Of a DNA stretch of 64,000 nt, positions 41,632 through 51,065 are shown one piece after another. The position numbers and the translations under genes are program-made. Positions within the stretch are counted from its first letter, which is position 1; every line of letters begins with the position of its first letter. The stretch is from Prevotellamassilia timonensis. GTDB taxonomy: Bacteria > Bacteroidota > Bacteroidia > Bacteroidales > Bacteroidaceae. The DNA lies in NCBI RefSeq assembly GCF_021531665.1, contig NZ_JADYUH010000002.1, forward strand, positions 62,001-126,000, in the 5' to 3' direction. The notes under the pieces were generated by a model. That model was not told the DNA's origin, ran no database searches, and saw nothing but the letters and a program-made list of their open reading frames with translations.

Positions 41632-43155
41632 TCACTGATGTTGTGGGCGGTAGAGGTCGTTGACCGTCTTGACCGGGTTGAAAGTGGAGAGGGGCACTTC
41701 GACGAAGACGGTGTTCCAGTTGCTCATCGCTCCGTTCCAGAGTCCGGGCAGTTCAAGTGCCTTGAGTTCTTTTCCGTCTTTGCTTTTGTGTGAGATGAAG
41801 CCTGTTTGCGGGTCCACAAAGGCGGGAAGTTCGAAATCTTTTCCGCGGAAGTCCTTGATGGCGCAAACCAAATCGACGGGATTGAAGTGAGTTCCTTGTT
41901 CAAACATGGCTTTTTTCTCAGCGTCGTTCATGTCAATTTGCGAACTCTCGAGAATCTGCGGAGAGTATGTTCCGTCGGGATTGTATGCCAAGAAAGGTCC
42001 TCCGCCGGGCTCTCCGACGTTGCGCACCATGCCACAGACACGGATGGGTCGGTTCAGTTTCTGTTCCAGATAGATGGCGAGTTCCGTGTCCTCAAGCATT
42101 TTGGTTTCCGGGTTCTTTGTGCAGAGTTCTTTCTGAACGAATTGCAACATTTCGCGGAGTTCGTCCATCGTGTAGCGTCCGCTGTCCAGTTTTTTGAGAT
42201 AGGCAAAGACTTTCTTTTGGACGCTGACCAAGACTCCCGCGAGCAGTCGTTTGTTTTTCACCGTGTCCTCTTTGAGTTTGTCGGGCACGACATTGTCGAT
42301 GTTCTTCACAAAGACGACGTCCGCTTTGATGTCGTTGAGGTTTTCAATCAGTGCGCCGTGTCCGCCGGGTCGGAAGAGGAGCGAGCCATCTTCTTTTCGG
42401 AAGGGCGTGTTGTCGGGGTTGGCAGCCACGGTGTCTGTGGACGGTTTTTGTTCGGAGAAGGAGACGTCGTAGGTCACGCCGAAATGTTTTTCATAGGCTG
42501 GTGCCACCTCCGCAACGAGTTTCTCGAAGAGTGCGCGGTGTTCCGGTGAGACCGTAAAGTGGATGTGCACGGAGCCATCTTTTTGTCGTGCGTAGAGCGC
42601 GCCTTCCACGAGGTGTTCCTCCACCGGTGTGCGCGCTCCTTCGGGATAGTTGTGGAATTTGAGGAGTCCTTTCGGCAGTGCGCCGTAGTTGAGTCCCTCG
42701 CTGCCGAGCATGGCTTTCACGATGGGTTTGTATGCTCCTTCTGCGAGCAGAGCGTCGATGTCTTTTCCGTGAAGTCGGAGGCAGGCATCGTTGAGGTCTT
42801 GGAAGAACGCGGCGCTGTGGATTTTCTCGAAGAAAGTCTTTTCAAAGTCCGTTTGCGGCGCGTCATAGTCGGCATCGGCAAAGGCGAACATGTTTTTGAA
42901 CATGCGGCTTGCTGCGCCCGATGCGGGGACGAACTTCACGATGCGGTGGGAGGCGTCGTCGGTGTAGGCGTCCCAGGCTTTGAGATAGGCTTCGGCGTCA
43001 GTTTCCGAGGGTTGGAGGATGCCTTTTCCGATTCCTGCGGCTGCGTGGAGTCGGAGGAAGGGGAAGCCTTTTTGGAAACATTCAAGTTGTTGGTGAAGTT
43101 TCTCTTCTGTTATGCCCTTTGCGGCGAGCAAGGCTTTGTCATTTTCGTTAATCAT
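41632..43155 (-). CDS. DUF4301 family protein
   Basis: A 507-residue cytoplasmic protein I recognise as the Bacteroidota DUF4301 family. Conserved blocks are RIVKFVPASGAASRMFKNMF (residues ~75-95), FRPGGHGALIENLNDIKADVVFVKNIDNVVPD split in the middle, and CGMVRNVGEPGGGPFLAYNPDG. The VPASGAASRMF and RPGGHGALI segments look like the phosphate- or nucleotide-binding loops of sugar nucleotidyltransferases, so a nucleotidyltransferase-type fold is my inference. No signal peptide or membrane segment. It stands alone; a 21-bp tandem array begins 60 bp before its start. Confidence 0.75.
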   Translation of the reverse strand: MINENDKALLAAKGITEEKLHQQLECFQKGFPFLRLHAAAGIGKGILQPSETDAEAYLKAWDAYTDDASHRIVKFVPASGAASRMFKNMFAFADADYDAPQTDFEKTFFEKIHSAAFFQDLNDACLRLHGKDIDALLAEGAYKPIVKAMLGSEGLNYGALPKGLLKFHNYPEGARTPVEEHLVEGALYARQKDGSVHIHFTVSPEHRALFEKLVAEVAPAYEKHFGVTYDVSFSEQKPSTDTVAANPDNTPFRKEDGSLLFRPGGHGALIENLNDIKADVVFVKNIDNVVPDKLKEDTVKNKRLLAGVLVSVQKKVFAYLKKLDSGRYTMDELREMLQFVQKELCTKNPETKMLEDTELAIYLEQKLNRPIRVCGMVRNVGEPGGGPFLAYNPDGTYSPQILESSQIDMNDAEKKAMFEQGTHFNPVDLVCAIKDFRGKDFELPAFVDPQTGFISHKSKDGKELKALELPGLWNGAMSNWNTVFVEVPLSTFNPVKTVNDLYRPQHQ

Positions 43156-43214
43156 GGCGGATGAGATTTAGGGGGTATTTTCGATTGCGATTTGAGATCG
43201 AGAGATTATTGTGC

Positions 43215-43333
43215 GCGGAAAATTTGTTGCGGAGCGCGGAAAGGTTGCTGCGGGGCTCGGAGGCGTCGCTGTGTGGCGCGGAGAACACGCTTCTTGGCTC
43301 GGAGGCGTCGCTGCGGAGCGCGGAGACGACAGG
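43215..43333. repeat. 21-bp tandem array (5-6 units)
   Basis: Units start at 43215, 43236, 43257, 43278, 43299 and 43320, exactly 21 bp apart. Two unit types alternate: GCGGAAAGGTTGCTGCGGGG-C-like and TCGGAGGCGTCGCTGCGGAG-C-like. Because 21 is divisible by three, every frame reads as a seven-residue repeat. Confidence 0.93.
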
Positions 43334-43533
43334 GATGTGGAAACGTTGTGTGGCGTTGCCGCATCTCTCCCGCAAAGTTAAGAATTTCTGTTCATGTGGC
43401 TTATTCCTCGTCGTGCTTTTCTGAGAAATGCTCCTTTTTCTGTGTCTTTGGGGGCTTTGGACGCGGCTTTCTCTGTGCTCGTGGAGGTTTCCGAGCGCTA
43501 CCGCTCAGTGGGCGGGGATGAGGGGGCAGTTTA

Positions 43534-43695
43534 AGTAATCCTCAAAAAATAACCTGCATCATCTTTGAAAACCTTTTCGGTCCATATTTCCTCCCTCATC
43601 AGTCACATAGCTACGGCTATGCTCCTTCTTCGGGTGAAAATCTGACCTCGAAAATCTAATTCAAATCTGACGCAACTTATTATTTTCATATTACT
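43534..43695. repeat. R1 dispersed repeat, copy 6
   Basis: Complete 162-bp copy with CTAATTCAAATC, the same variant as copy 5, and ACCTTTTCGG in the left half. Confidence 0.92.
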
Positions 43696-43847
43696 TAGCG
43701 GATTGCCGGACATGCGGGGCTGTCAGATTTCAGAGCGTGTTTTGAGAATGGTGAACGTTCCTTGTTTCACAAATTCAGGAAGCCCTCGGAATGAAACCTG
43801 TGCCGAGCAAGCGTTCACCAATCGGTTCTCCGTTTTCGCCGCCTCCT

Positions 43848-44182
43848 CCGCGCTATGGAAAAAACAGCGCTTTTGAGCCATTTTTCGGCGATTAGACATT
43901 AACATCTTTAACCTTCGGGAACATTTTCCGGCTCCCAATTTTGCCTACTCGGCGCATAGTTTTACTTAGGAGCGCACCTAATTAAAATTAGAAGAAGGCA
44001 AATTAAAATTAGAAGAAGGCAAATTTTAACTGGGAGCGCTCCCAGAAGCCCGTTTTTAAAGGGAAAGTGACGAAAAAAGGGAGAAGCCGAGGCTTCTCCC
44101 ATATCTCTATACAAATATAATGCATTTCGTCGCCAAAAGCAAGAACTGTTAAAACCGAAAAAGGGGCGTTGGGTGTGGAAAA
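43848..44182 (-). repeat. R3 promoter-terminator repeat, copy B
   Basis: Same orientation as copy A. Minus strand: TTG (44140-44142), 20-bp spacer, TATATTTG (44112-44119), then hairpin GGGAGAAGCC-TC-GGCTTCTCCC (44079-44100) and T6 (44073-44078). Compared with copy A a G-C pair of the stem has become A-T on both sides, a compensatory change. The inner inverted repeat of copy A is replaced by two AAATTAGAAGAAGGC units. Confidence 0.88.
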
Positions 44183-44293
44183 GTTCCGTTTCGCTGCCTC
44201 TTTTCCTTGCTGTGGGAAGCACTCCCCGCGGTTTCGCTGTCTTCATTGGGGTTCTGCGGAGGGTGGCAGACGTTTGCAGCGAAAGGTTTGCGC

Positions 44294-45322
44294 TCAGAGG
44301 AGGTGCTGATAGGCTTCAATGGCGCGTTGTGCCGTCTTTTCCGCTTCCTCGAGCGGGAAGGGCAGTTCGCCGCCCGAAGCGTTGAGGTGACCTCCGCCGT
44401 TGAAGAACTCTTCCGCCATGCGGTTGCAGGGGAAATCATCGACCGAGCGGAGCGACACCCTCACCACGTCACGTTCCGTGTCTTCCCGCAGGGAAATGCT
44501 GAGTTTCATGCCTTTCACCTGCAGCGGCATGTTCACCAATCCTTCCGCGTCACCACGGATGAAGTGGAAGCGTTTCATTTCTTCGCGCGTCAGTGTGAAG
44601 ACGGCTGCTTTGTTTTTGGCGAAGAACTGCAATTTTTCATAGAGCACGTATCCGGTCAGACGGATTCGGTCGGTGGAGAAGACGTGGAAGACGTTGCGAT
44701 AGATTTTGTCTTTGTCAATTCCCTTGGTCAGGAGGAGGGCTATTATCTCATAGATTTCCGGGTCGGCAGAATTGTAGGTGAAGCCGCCCGTGTCGGTCAT
44801 CATGCCTGTGTAGAGGCAGGTGGCGGCTGCCGCGGTCATTCCTTCGAATCCTCCGAGTTGGTGGATGAGTCGGAAGACAATCTCACAGGTTGAAGACATT
44901 TTGGGAAATGAGACAACCATTTCCACGCCGTCTTGGTCCGGGTCGGGGTGATGGTCGATGATGATTCTCCGAGCCTTGGTTTGCTTCATGGCACCTTCCA
45001 TTTCTTGAAGGCGGGAAAGGGTGTTGAAATCCAGACAGCAGATGAGGTTTGCCTCCTTCAGCGTGGCTGCGGCTTCGGCTTCGTGGTTCAGATGGAAACG
45101 AATGATGTGTGCCCCCGGCATCCAACGCAGAAAATCGGGGAAGGGCGTGGGCAGAATGACATCCACTTTTTTGCCAAGTCCTTTCAAATAGGCAGCCCAC
45201 GCGAGCGATGACCCGACGGCATCACCGTCCGGTCCGCGATGAGCGGTGACCACGATGCGTTGACTCTCGCGCAGAATCTGCATGAGTTGAAAAAGTTCAC
45301 GATGGTTGAGTAGGTCTTTCAT
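44294..45322 (-). CDS. nrnA: NrnA-type oligoribonuclease / pAp phosphatase (DHH family)
   Basis: A 342-residue DHH/DHHA1 phosphoesterase. The metal motifs are VVTAHRGPDGDAVGSSLAW, ICCLDFN, RRIIIDHHPDPDQDG and TGMMTDTGGF; the DHHA1 motif is NGGGHLNASGG near the C-terminus. NrnA removes nucleotides from nanoRNAs and dephosphorylates 3'-phosphoadenosine 5'-phosphate. I use ATG 45320-45322 (MKDLLNHRELFQLM); the longer frame adds an unrelated leader. It follows rpe on the same strand after 112 bp. Confidence 0.88.
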   Translation of the reverse strand: MKDLLNHRELFQLMQILRESQRIVVTAHRGPDGDAVGSSLAWAAYLKGLGKKVDVILPTPFPDFLRWMPGAHIIRFHLNHEAEAAATLKEANLICCLDFNTLSRLQEMEGAMKQTKARRIIIDHHPDPDQDGVEMVVSFPKMSSTCEIVFRLIHQLGGFEGMTAAAATCLYTGMMTDTGGFTYNSADPEIYEIIALLLTKGIDKDKIYRNVFHVFSTDRIRLTGYVLYEKLQFFAKNKAAVFTLTREEMKRFHFIRGDAEGLVNMPLQVKGMKLSISLREDTERDVVRVSLRSVDDFPCNRMAEEFFNGGGHLNASGGELPFPLEEAEKTAQRAIEAYQHLL

Positions 45323-45434
45323 GGGAGAGGGTGGGGCGATGCTGCCGCTTGGGCTTTTTTCTGTGTGCCGTCGGAGACGGCGGGATGATGTCAAGAGTTG
45401 TTTTGTTGGAGTGGACTAAGACTTTGAAAAACTG

Positions 45435-46094
45435 TCACTTCACTGCGCCGACCTGTTTCAAAATTCTCACTTCTTCCACCGGGTCTGCGGCTTTGAAGAC
45501 GGCAGAGCCGGCGACGAGCACGTCAGCCCCTGCTTCGACGAGTCGGGGGGCAGTCTCGCGGTTCACGCCTCCATCGATTTCAATCAGAGCGGTGGCGTTT
45601 TTTCGGTCAATCAGTTCGCGAAGTCGGCGAGTCTTGTCCACGCTGCTTTCAATGAATTTCTGTCCTCCGAAGCCCGGATTCACGGACATCAGCATCACCA
45701 GGTCCAAATCACCAATGATTTCCTCCAGAGAGGAAACCGGTGTGTGGGGATTCAGCGTCACGCCCGCCATCATTCCTTCTGCCTTGATTTGTTGGATGAC
45801 ACGGTGGAGATGGGTGCAGGCTTCATAGTGGACATTCATGACTTTCGCGCCGAGCGCCTTGACTTCTGCAATGAATTTCTCCGGCTGCACAATCATCAGA
45901 TGCACGTCCAGCGGTTTGCGGGCGTGCTGAGCCATTGCCTGCATGACGGGAAAGCCGAAAGAGATGTTGGGAACGAAGACGCCGTCCATGACGTCCAGAT
46001 GAAACCAGTCGCAGTCGCTTTCGTTCATCATGTTGAGGTCGCGTTGCAGATTGCCGAAGTCGGCGGAGAGAAGGGAGGGAGCGATGAGTGGCAT
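45435..46094 (-). CDS. rpe: ribulose-phosphate 3-epimerase
   Basis: A 219-residue TIM-barrel enzyme. Signature segments are APSLLSADFGNLQRDL, the metal His/Asp in WFHLDVMDGVFVPNISFG, VHLMIVQPE, VMLMSVNPGFGGQKFIES and IEIDGGVNRETAP. It interconverts ribulose 5-phosphate and xylulose 5-phosphate in the pentose phosphate pathway. Length is normal. It starts 50 bp after the end of the 602-residue gene on the same strand, so the three minus-strand genes from 47953 may share a transcript. Confidence 0.94.
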   Translation of the reverse strand: MPLIAPSLLSADFGNLQRDLNMMNESDCDWFHLDVMDGVFVPNISFGFPVMQAMAQHARKPLDVHLMIVQPEKFIAEVKALGAKVMNVHYEACTHLHRVIQQIKAEGMMAGVTLNPHTPVSSLEEIIGDLDLVMLMSVNPGFGGQKFIESSVDKTRRLRELIDRKNATALIEIDGGVNRETAPRLVEAGADVLVAGSAVFKAADPVEEVRILKQVGAVK

Positions 46095-46144
46095 GAGGTT
46101 TGAGGATAAAAGTGTGTTTGTTTGGAAAGAGCGCGCGGAGGCGA

Positions 46145-47953
46145 TTAGTTTGATTTTGAGCCCTTCTTGTTCGTTTTCGGGCTTTCGGTTTTTGTGTCCA
46201 GGCGGAGCGTTTTCAAGAATTCAAGTTCTTGTTTTGCAAAATCAGCCATGTCTTCTTCCTGCAACATCTCTTTGAGCGTGCTTTCAGCGGTGAGGATGTC
46301 TCCAAAGTCAATCTCAAGTCTGACGTCCAGTTTTCTCAGGTGATTGAGAAATTCCGTGGAACTCTCCGGCACTTCGATGTCGTTCCATTCGGCTTTTTGG
46401 ATGGCTTCCTGCATTTGTTTTATGTAGTGCTGCACGAACCTGTTGGCTCGATAGTCTTTTGCCTGCACCAAACAGTCCACGAAGGCGCGCACATAGGTGT
46501 AGTTTGAGGAGGTGGCATTGACTGACAGATAGTAGTATGCCTTTTTGTAGATTCTCAGTTTCTGGTAGCAGAGTCCGAGGTAGTAGGCGGTCTTTTCATA
46601 GGTTCTGAACGCGTTGTTTTCTCTGTCGCGCTGCAATTCTTGGTTGATGAGGTTCCAGAGCAACTCGAGTTGGCGGATGGCGTCAAAATATCTCTCTTCG
46701 CGGATGAAGCGCAAGCCCCAGTACATGTGGTATGCCTCGTCGGGGTTTTCAATCTCAATGAGAACTTTTTCCGAGTCCGTCAATTCGTTGATTCGGTTGG
46801 CTTGGACTTTGTCACAGGCTTCTCCGTACATATACTTGAACTCAGCCCTTGCACAGGCGCTGTTTCTGGTTTCCAGACACATGAGCATGCTCTGACCAAC
46901 AATCATTTCTTTTTCTTCAAGTGCTGAAATGCTGTCGGTGTGGTCCGGCGTGTCCTCTTCGAGCGAATAGGTCACTCTCACGTAGTTCGCCTCTACCGTT
47001 TTTTTCTCACAGCGCAAATTGATGAACATCTCGCGCTTGGTGATGGGGTCTTTGTCTTTGAGGAAGGGAGGAACATATTCCAAGATGAGGCTCACTCGCT
47101 TTCCCTCTTCTGCTTCGCGCATGTTTTCAAGGAACGGGTAGTTTCGAATGGGCTTGTCCTTCTCAGCCACGACGCTCAGTTCGTTGTTCTCGTCAATGCG
47201 TGTGAGTCTCAGGAGTTTCGCGCCTCGCAAGAGTTCAAGTTGGCGCATCCATTCTTTCAGCGTGATGGGAGTACATCCGTATTCCTCACGCTTGAGTTTC
47301 AACTCTTTTTGGCAGTGAAAAAGTTCCTGCTCTGCCAACACCACGCTGATGCGTCTGTCGGTGTGGTATTGATACTCCAAATCAAGAACTTCCTTGCCTT
47401 GGATGTATTGTTTGTAGCGTTCAAACTCAATGATGAAGCGCTGCTTCTGTGCGAAGACCATGCAGAAGAGTTGGTCGAGGGTCATGTCAAAACTCTCGTT
47501 GAGCACATCGAAGAGCAGATTGGCGCCGAGCGACACTCGGAGAGTCGTCTCGTCTTCCGAGAAAGAGTAGGTGACGGTCAGCGTGGAGTACATAATGTTG
47601 CTCTCGTTGCAACTTGTGCGGAGAATGTCAATATATTCCGCCTCCACTTTATAGAAGTGGGGGAGAGTGAAGCGCAGGATGCGATGCTCTTTGCAATAGT
47701 GAATCATGAAGAGAAGGTTCTGGAAATGAATGACGAAGATGACGAAGCCGTCTTCCTCTTCTTTCTCCTCCCACGTGCAACTGAGTTTTCTCAGCGCCAC
47801 TCTGATGTAGTCTTTTTCATCTTCATACACTTCTTGGGGCTGCGCCTGCGGCTCCTCCCTTTTTATTCCTTGTTCTAATTCAGCCTCCCGCTTAGCGAAC
47901 TCGTCCACTAATCTGGAAAACCTTTTGACTCTCTTGTAAATCTTTAAAAGCAT
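46145..47953 (-). CDS. unrecognised 602-residue protein with helical repeat-like C-terminus
   Basis: I do not recognise a family. There is no signal peptide or membrane segment; the N-terminal ~45 residues are charged and helical (KRVKRFSRLVDEFAKREAELEQG). Residues ~48-190 look like a compact alpha/beta domain (VALRKLSCTWEEKEEEDGFV, YSTLTVTYSFSEDETTLRVS, LGANLLFDVLNESF) resembling YbjN- or chaperone-type folds by feel only. A second similar block may lie at ~290-385. Residues ~400-600 are TPR-like: AYHMYWGLRFIREERYFDAI, AYYLGLCYQKLRIYKKAYYYL. The tail is KTNKKGSKSN. It has its own -7 box at 47975 and is divergent to the AlkD-like gene. Probably cytoplasmic and scaffold-like. Confidence 0.65.
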   Translation of the reverse strand: MLLKIYKRVKRFSRLVDEFAKREAELEQGIKREEPQAQPQEVYEDEKDYIRVALRKLSCTWEEKEEEDGFVIFVIHFQNLLFMIHYCKEHRILRFTLPHFYKVEAEYIDILRTSCNESNIMYSTLTVTYSFSEDETTLRVSLGANLLFDVLNESFDMTLDQLFCMVFAQKQRFIIEFERYKQYIQGKEVLDLEYQYHTDRRISVVLAEQELFHCQKELKLKREEYGCTPITLKEWMRQLELLRGAKLLRLTRIDENNELSVVAEKDKPIRNYPFLENMREAEEGKRVSLILEYVPPFLKDKDPITKREMFINLRCEKKTVEANYVRVTYSLEEDTPDHTDSISALEEKEMIVGQSMLMCLETRNSACARAEFKYMYGEACDKVQANRINELTDSEKVLIEIENPDEAYHMYWGLRFIREERYFDAIRQLELLWNLINQELQRDRENNAFRTYEKTAYYLGLCYQKLRIYKKAYYYLSVNATSSNYTYVRAFVDCLVQAKDYRANRFVQHYIKQMQEAIQKAEWNDIEVPESSTEFLNHLRKLDVRLEIDFGDILTAESTLKEMLQEEDMADFAKQELEFLKTLRLDTKTESPKTNKKGSKSN

Positions 47954-47974
47954 AGTTTCCTAATTTTGATTCCG

Positions 47975-47982
47975 CAAAAGTA
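47975..47982 (-). promoter_or_regulatory. -7 box of the 602-residue gene
   Basis: TACTTTTG on the minus strand, 21 bp before the ATG at 47953. No good -33 TTG. Confidence 0.5.
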
Positions 47983-48013
47983 CGAAATTTTCTCCGATAC
48001 GCTTAACTTGCAG

Positions 48014-48021
48014 TATATTTG
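48014..48021 (+). promoter_or_regulatory. -7 box of the AlkD-like gene
   Basis: TATATTTG followed by CAG, 54 bp before ATG 48076. It is back to back with the minus-strand box at 47975. Confidence 0.5.
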
Positions 48022-48075
48022 CAGTTCGTAAGTATTAAACTGTTTTGCTTCTAAGGCGTTTTTCCTTAATAATAT

Positions 48076-48888
48076 ATGAGTAAATCCGATTTTTCTTTCA
48101 CTGCGTGCGACATTCTGGAGACTTTGGAATCGCTGAGCGACGAGCGGCAGCGACGCGTTTTGATGCGCTTCTTCAAGACCGGCGTCGGCGACTACGGCGA
48201 AGGCGACGAGTTTCTCGGACTTCGCGTGCCGCAGGTGCGTCTTGTCGTTCGCGAAGCACGCCTCAAAGTGTCGTTTGAGGAAATTGAGAAGTTGCTTGAC
48301 TCGGCTTGGCACGAAGCACGACTCTGTGGCTTGCTCCTTTTGGTCGAAGAAATGAAAGCCGCACTGCCCTCGCCGAAAAGAGACGCCGAAGAAACAGCAC
48401 GACGACGTGAAAAAATCGTCCGTTTCTATCTTGCACACACTCGCGCCGCCAACAACTGGGATTTGGTGGACCTGTCAGCCCCTAAAATCCTGGGACAGTG
48501 GCTTCTGACACCTGCGCCGGGCGGGCTGCGTCCGGAGAGAAGCGTGCTCGACAAACTGGCTGGGAGCGAAAATCTTTGGGAACAACGCATCGCCATCGTC
48601 TCAACTTGGAAAATCATTCGTGAAGGCGAATTCAACGACACGCTGAGACTGGCAGAAACTCTTCTGGAACATCCGCACGACCTGATGCACAAAGCCGTCG
48701 GCTGGATGCTTCGGGAAGTCGGAAAGAAATCTCTGCCCGTGCTCCGAGAGTTCTTGGAAAAACATTCCGCAAGGATGAATCGCACCTCGCTGCGCTATGC
48801 AATCGAACGCATGAGTGAAGCGGAGAGAAAACATTGGCTGGAAAAAGACAAACGCACAAAGAGAAATACACAGAAGGCTGAAGCCTAA
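48076..48888 (+). CDS. AlkD-like DNA alkylation repair protein
   Basis: A 270-residue all-helical HEAT-like repeat protein of the DNA alkylation repair (AlkC/AlkD) family. Indicative blocks are FKTGVGDYGEGDEFLGLRVPQVR, the substrate-side NNWDLVDLSAPKILG with Trp-Asp, LWEQRIAIVSTWKIIREG, and DLMHKAVGWMLREVGK. AlkD-type glycosylases remove N3- and N7-alkylated purines without base flipping. Length is slightly above AlkD (~235). The S9 peptidase gene begins 24 bp after its stop, so they probably share the promoter at 48014. Confidence 0.87.
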   Translation: MSKSDFSFTACDILETLESLSDERQRRVLMRFFKTGVGDYGEGDEFLGLRVPQVRLVVREARLKVSFEEIEKLLDSAWHEARLCGLLLLVEEMKAALPSPKRDAEETARRREKIVRFYLAHTRAANNWDLVDLSAPKILGQWLLTPAPGGLRPERSVLDKLAGSENLWEQRIAIVSTWKIIREGEFNDTLRLAETLLEHPHDLMHKAVGWMLREVGKKSLPVLREFLEKHSARMNRTSLRYAIERMSEAERKHWLEKDKRTKRNTQKAEA

Positions 48889-48912
48889 CTTCTTATAAAC
48901 GCTTATCAAGAA

Positions 48913-50742
48913 ATGAAGAAAATAGAATTAGAAGATTTCTTTCGTAACTCGGAAAGAACCGCCTACCAACTTTCGCCCGACGGCACTTTGATTTCCTACA
49001 TGGCTCCCTACGAAAACCGAATGAACGTTTTCGTCAGGCGAGTCGGAGAAAAGGACGACGCCTCAGTGCGTCTCACCAGCGAAACGGAACGTAGCGTCAG
49101 TGGCTACATGTGGGCAGAAAACGACCGCATCCTTTTCATGAAAGACGTCGGAGGAGATGAAAACTTTCGTCTCTTCGGAATCCGTCCCGACGGAACAGAC
49201 CTCCGTTCCTACACTGATTTTGAGGGAGTTCGCACCGTCTTGATTGATGACCTCGAAGAGCAACCCGGTTTTGTTCTCATCGGCCTGAATCGCCGCAACC
49301 CGGAGGTTTTTGACCCCTATCGCTTGAACACGGAGACCGGAGAATTGACGATGCTGGCGGAAAACCCGGGAAACATTCAAGGTTGGATGACTGACCATCA
49401 GGGACGCTTGCGCGTCGCCACCGCCATCGTTGATGGAGTGAATACGCAAATCCTCTATCGCGACAGCGAGGAAGAAGCGTTCCGCGAGGTCTTGACCACG
49501 AACTTCAAAGAGGTCGTCAGTTTCATGGAATTCACTCCCGACGACAAGGAAGTCTTTGCCGCGACGAACCTCCATCGAGACAAAATGGCACTCGTTCGAA
49601 TGAATCCGGCAAACTGCGAAGAACTGGAGTTGCTCTATGAAGATGAAAACTATGACGTGGCAAGCATCTCCTATTCTCGAAAAAGGAAAAAACTCCTCGG
49701 CGTCTATTGCACGGGACACAAAGAGCCTGTCCGACACTTCTTTGACGAAGAGGAGCGAGCCTTCCGCGAGAAAATCAAAAATCATTTCCCTGACCGACGC
49801 TACGGCATCGCTGACACGGACAAAGAGGAAAAAACTTATCTCATTTATGCCGGCAGTGACAGAACACGCGGAGCCTACTACTACTATCGCGCTGATACTG
49901 ACGAATTGACGCACATTGCTGACCTTGCGCCATGGATTCTCGAGGAGGACATGAACGAAATGTTCCCCGTTTCCTACACCACTCGCGACGGACTGAAAAT
50001 TGAGGCATATCTTTCCCTGCCCCACCACTTGACGCCGGAGACTGCCCGCGCTCTTCCGGTCGTTGTGAATCCCCACGGCGGACCTTGGGCGCGAGACACT
50101 TGGGGCTTTTCTTCGGAGGTTCAATTCCTCTGCAACCGAGGCTACGCTGTCTTTCAAATGAACTTCCGTGGCTCGACCGGCTATGGGCGCCGCTTCCTGG
50201 AGGCTTCCTACAAGCAGTGGGGGCTTGCCATGCAGGACGACATCACAGACGGAGTGAACTTCTTGATTGAAAAGGGAATTGCCGACGCCAAACGAATCGC
50301 CATCTACGGTGGAAGTTATGGTGGCTATGCCGTACTAGCCGGGCTGACGCTGACGCCGGACCTTTACTGTTGCGGGGTGGATTACGTGGGTGTGTCCAAC
50401 CTCTTCACTTTCCTTCAGACCATTCCGCCTTACTGGCGTCCGCTTTTGGAGATGATGCACGAACAAATCGGCGATCCCGAGAAGGACAAGGAGCAACTTG
50501 CTGCCACCTCACCGGCACTTCATGCCGACCAAATCAAAGTTCCGCTTTTCATCGCGCAAGGAGCGAACGACCCACGCGTGGCGAAAGCGGAAAGTGACCA
50601 AATGGTGGAGGCTTTGAGAAAACGAGGAGTGGAGGTGGAGTATATGGTCAAGGAAAACGAAGGGCACGGTTTCGCCAACCAGGAAAATCGTTTTGACTTC
50701 TATCGCGCCATGGAGGAGTTCTTGGCTAAAAATCTGGCGTGA
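48913..50742 (+). CDS. S9-family prolyl-oligopeptidase-type serine peptidase
   Basis: A 609-residue peptidase. An N-terminal beta-propeller (~20-340; YQLSPDGTLISYM, FMEFTPDDKEVFAATN) precedes an alpha/beta hydrolase domain. The catalytic triad is Ser in AIYGGSYGGYAVLAG (~472), Asp in AQGANDPRVAKAE and His in KENEGHGFANQENR. PHGGPWARDTWGF is the oxyanion-region motif. No signal peptide is seen, so a cytoplasmic acylaminoacyl- or oligopeptidase role is likelier than the periplasmic DPP-type roles of related Bacteroidota enzymes. It follows the AlkD-like gene closely and ends at a bidirectional terminator. Confidence 0.92.
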   Translation: MKKIELEDFFRNSERTAYQLSPDGTLISYMAPYENRMNVFVRRVGEKDDASVRLTSETERSVSGYMWAENDRILFMKDVGGDENFRLFGIRPDGTDLRSYTDFEGVRTVLIDDLEEQPGFVLIGLNRRNPEVFDPYRLNTETGELTMLAENPGNIQGWMTDHQGRLRVATAIVDGVNTQILYRDSEEEAFREVLTTNFKEVVSFMEFTPDDKEVFAATNLHRDKMALVRMNPANCEELELLYEDENYDVASISYSRKRKKLLGVYCTGHKEPVRHFFDEEERAFREKIKNHFPDRRYGIADTDKEEKTYLIYAGSDRTRGAYYYYRADTDELTHIADLAPWILEEDMNEMFPVSYTTRDGLKIEAYLSLPHHLTPETARALPVVVNPHGGPWARDTWGFSSEVQFLCNRGYAVFQMNFRGSTGYGRRFLEASYKQWGLAMQDDITDGVNFLIEKGIADAKRIAIYGGSYGGYAVLAGLTLTPDLYCCGVDYVGVSNLFTFLQTIPPYWRPLLEMMHEQIGDPEKDKEQLAATSPALHADQIKVPLFIAQGANDPRVAKAESDQMVEALRKRGVEVEYMVKENEGHGFANQENRFDFYRAMEEFLAKNLA

Positions 50743-50783
50743 TTTCCTCTTTGTGGCTGATTCATACTCGCCCGATTCCCCGA

Positions 50784-50821
50784 AAAAATATTGTGCGCCA
50801 GTCATGGCGCACAATATTTTT
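50784..50821. terminator. bidirectional intrinsic terminator
   Basis: A 17-bp perfect stem (AAAAATATTGTGCGCCA with its complement) and a 4-nt loop. Read on either strand the stem ends in a T run. It lies between the S9 peptidase gene and the convergent purT gene. Confidence 0.9.
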
Positions 50822-50927
50822 TATTCTCAAGGCTTAAGTCTTTAAAATTTAGGGGCGAAGGCCCTCAGTTTGGTAAAACACCTTGACAATAAAAGATTCT
50901 GTTCTGGAAAATTCTGCCTCACTTTGC

Positions 50928-51025
50928 CTTTGTCGTCGGCTTGTTTCCCTTTGTCGTCGGCTTGTTTACCTTTGTCGTCGGCTTGTTTCCCTTTGTCATC
51001 GGTTTGTTTCCCTTTGTTTCCCGGG
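50928..51025. repeat. 21-bp tandem array (4-5 units)
   Basis: Units of CTTTGTCGTCGGCTTGTTTC plus C start at 50928, 50949, 50970 and 50991, with a partial unit at 51012. The array ends 40 bp before the purT stop. Confidence 0.93.
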
Positions 51026-51065
51026 AAGCCTGTTTTGTTCTTGCGGCGCGTGATTTTTTCGTGCC

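Larger units (their letters stand above)
43156..44293. other. repeat island 3 (no gene)
   Basis: Contents: 21-bp array (43215-43333), a plain stretch (43334-43533), R1 copy 6 (43534-43695), and R3 copy B (43848-44182). The 87- and 109-residue frames over the array are heptad translations of the 21-bp unit and lack family resemblance. Confidence 0.75.

Noticed and set aside
43161-43521. Open frames over the 21-bp array, giving heptad-like proteins
   Set aside because: They exist because 21 is divisible by three; no start context, promoter or family resemblance, and both strands are open.
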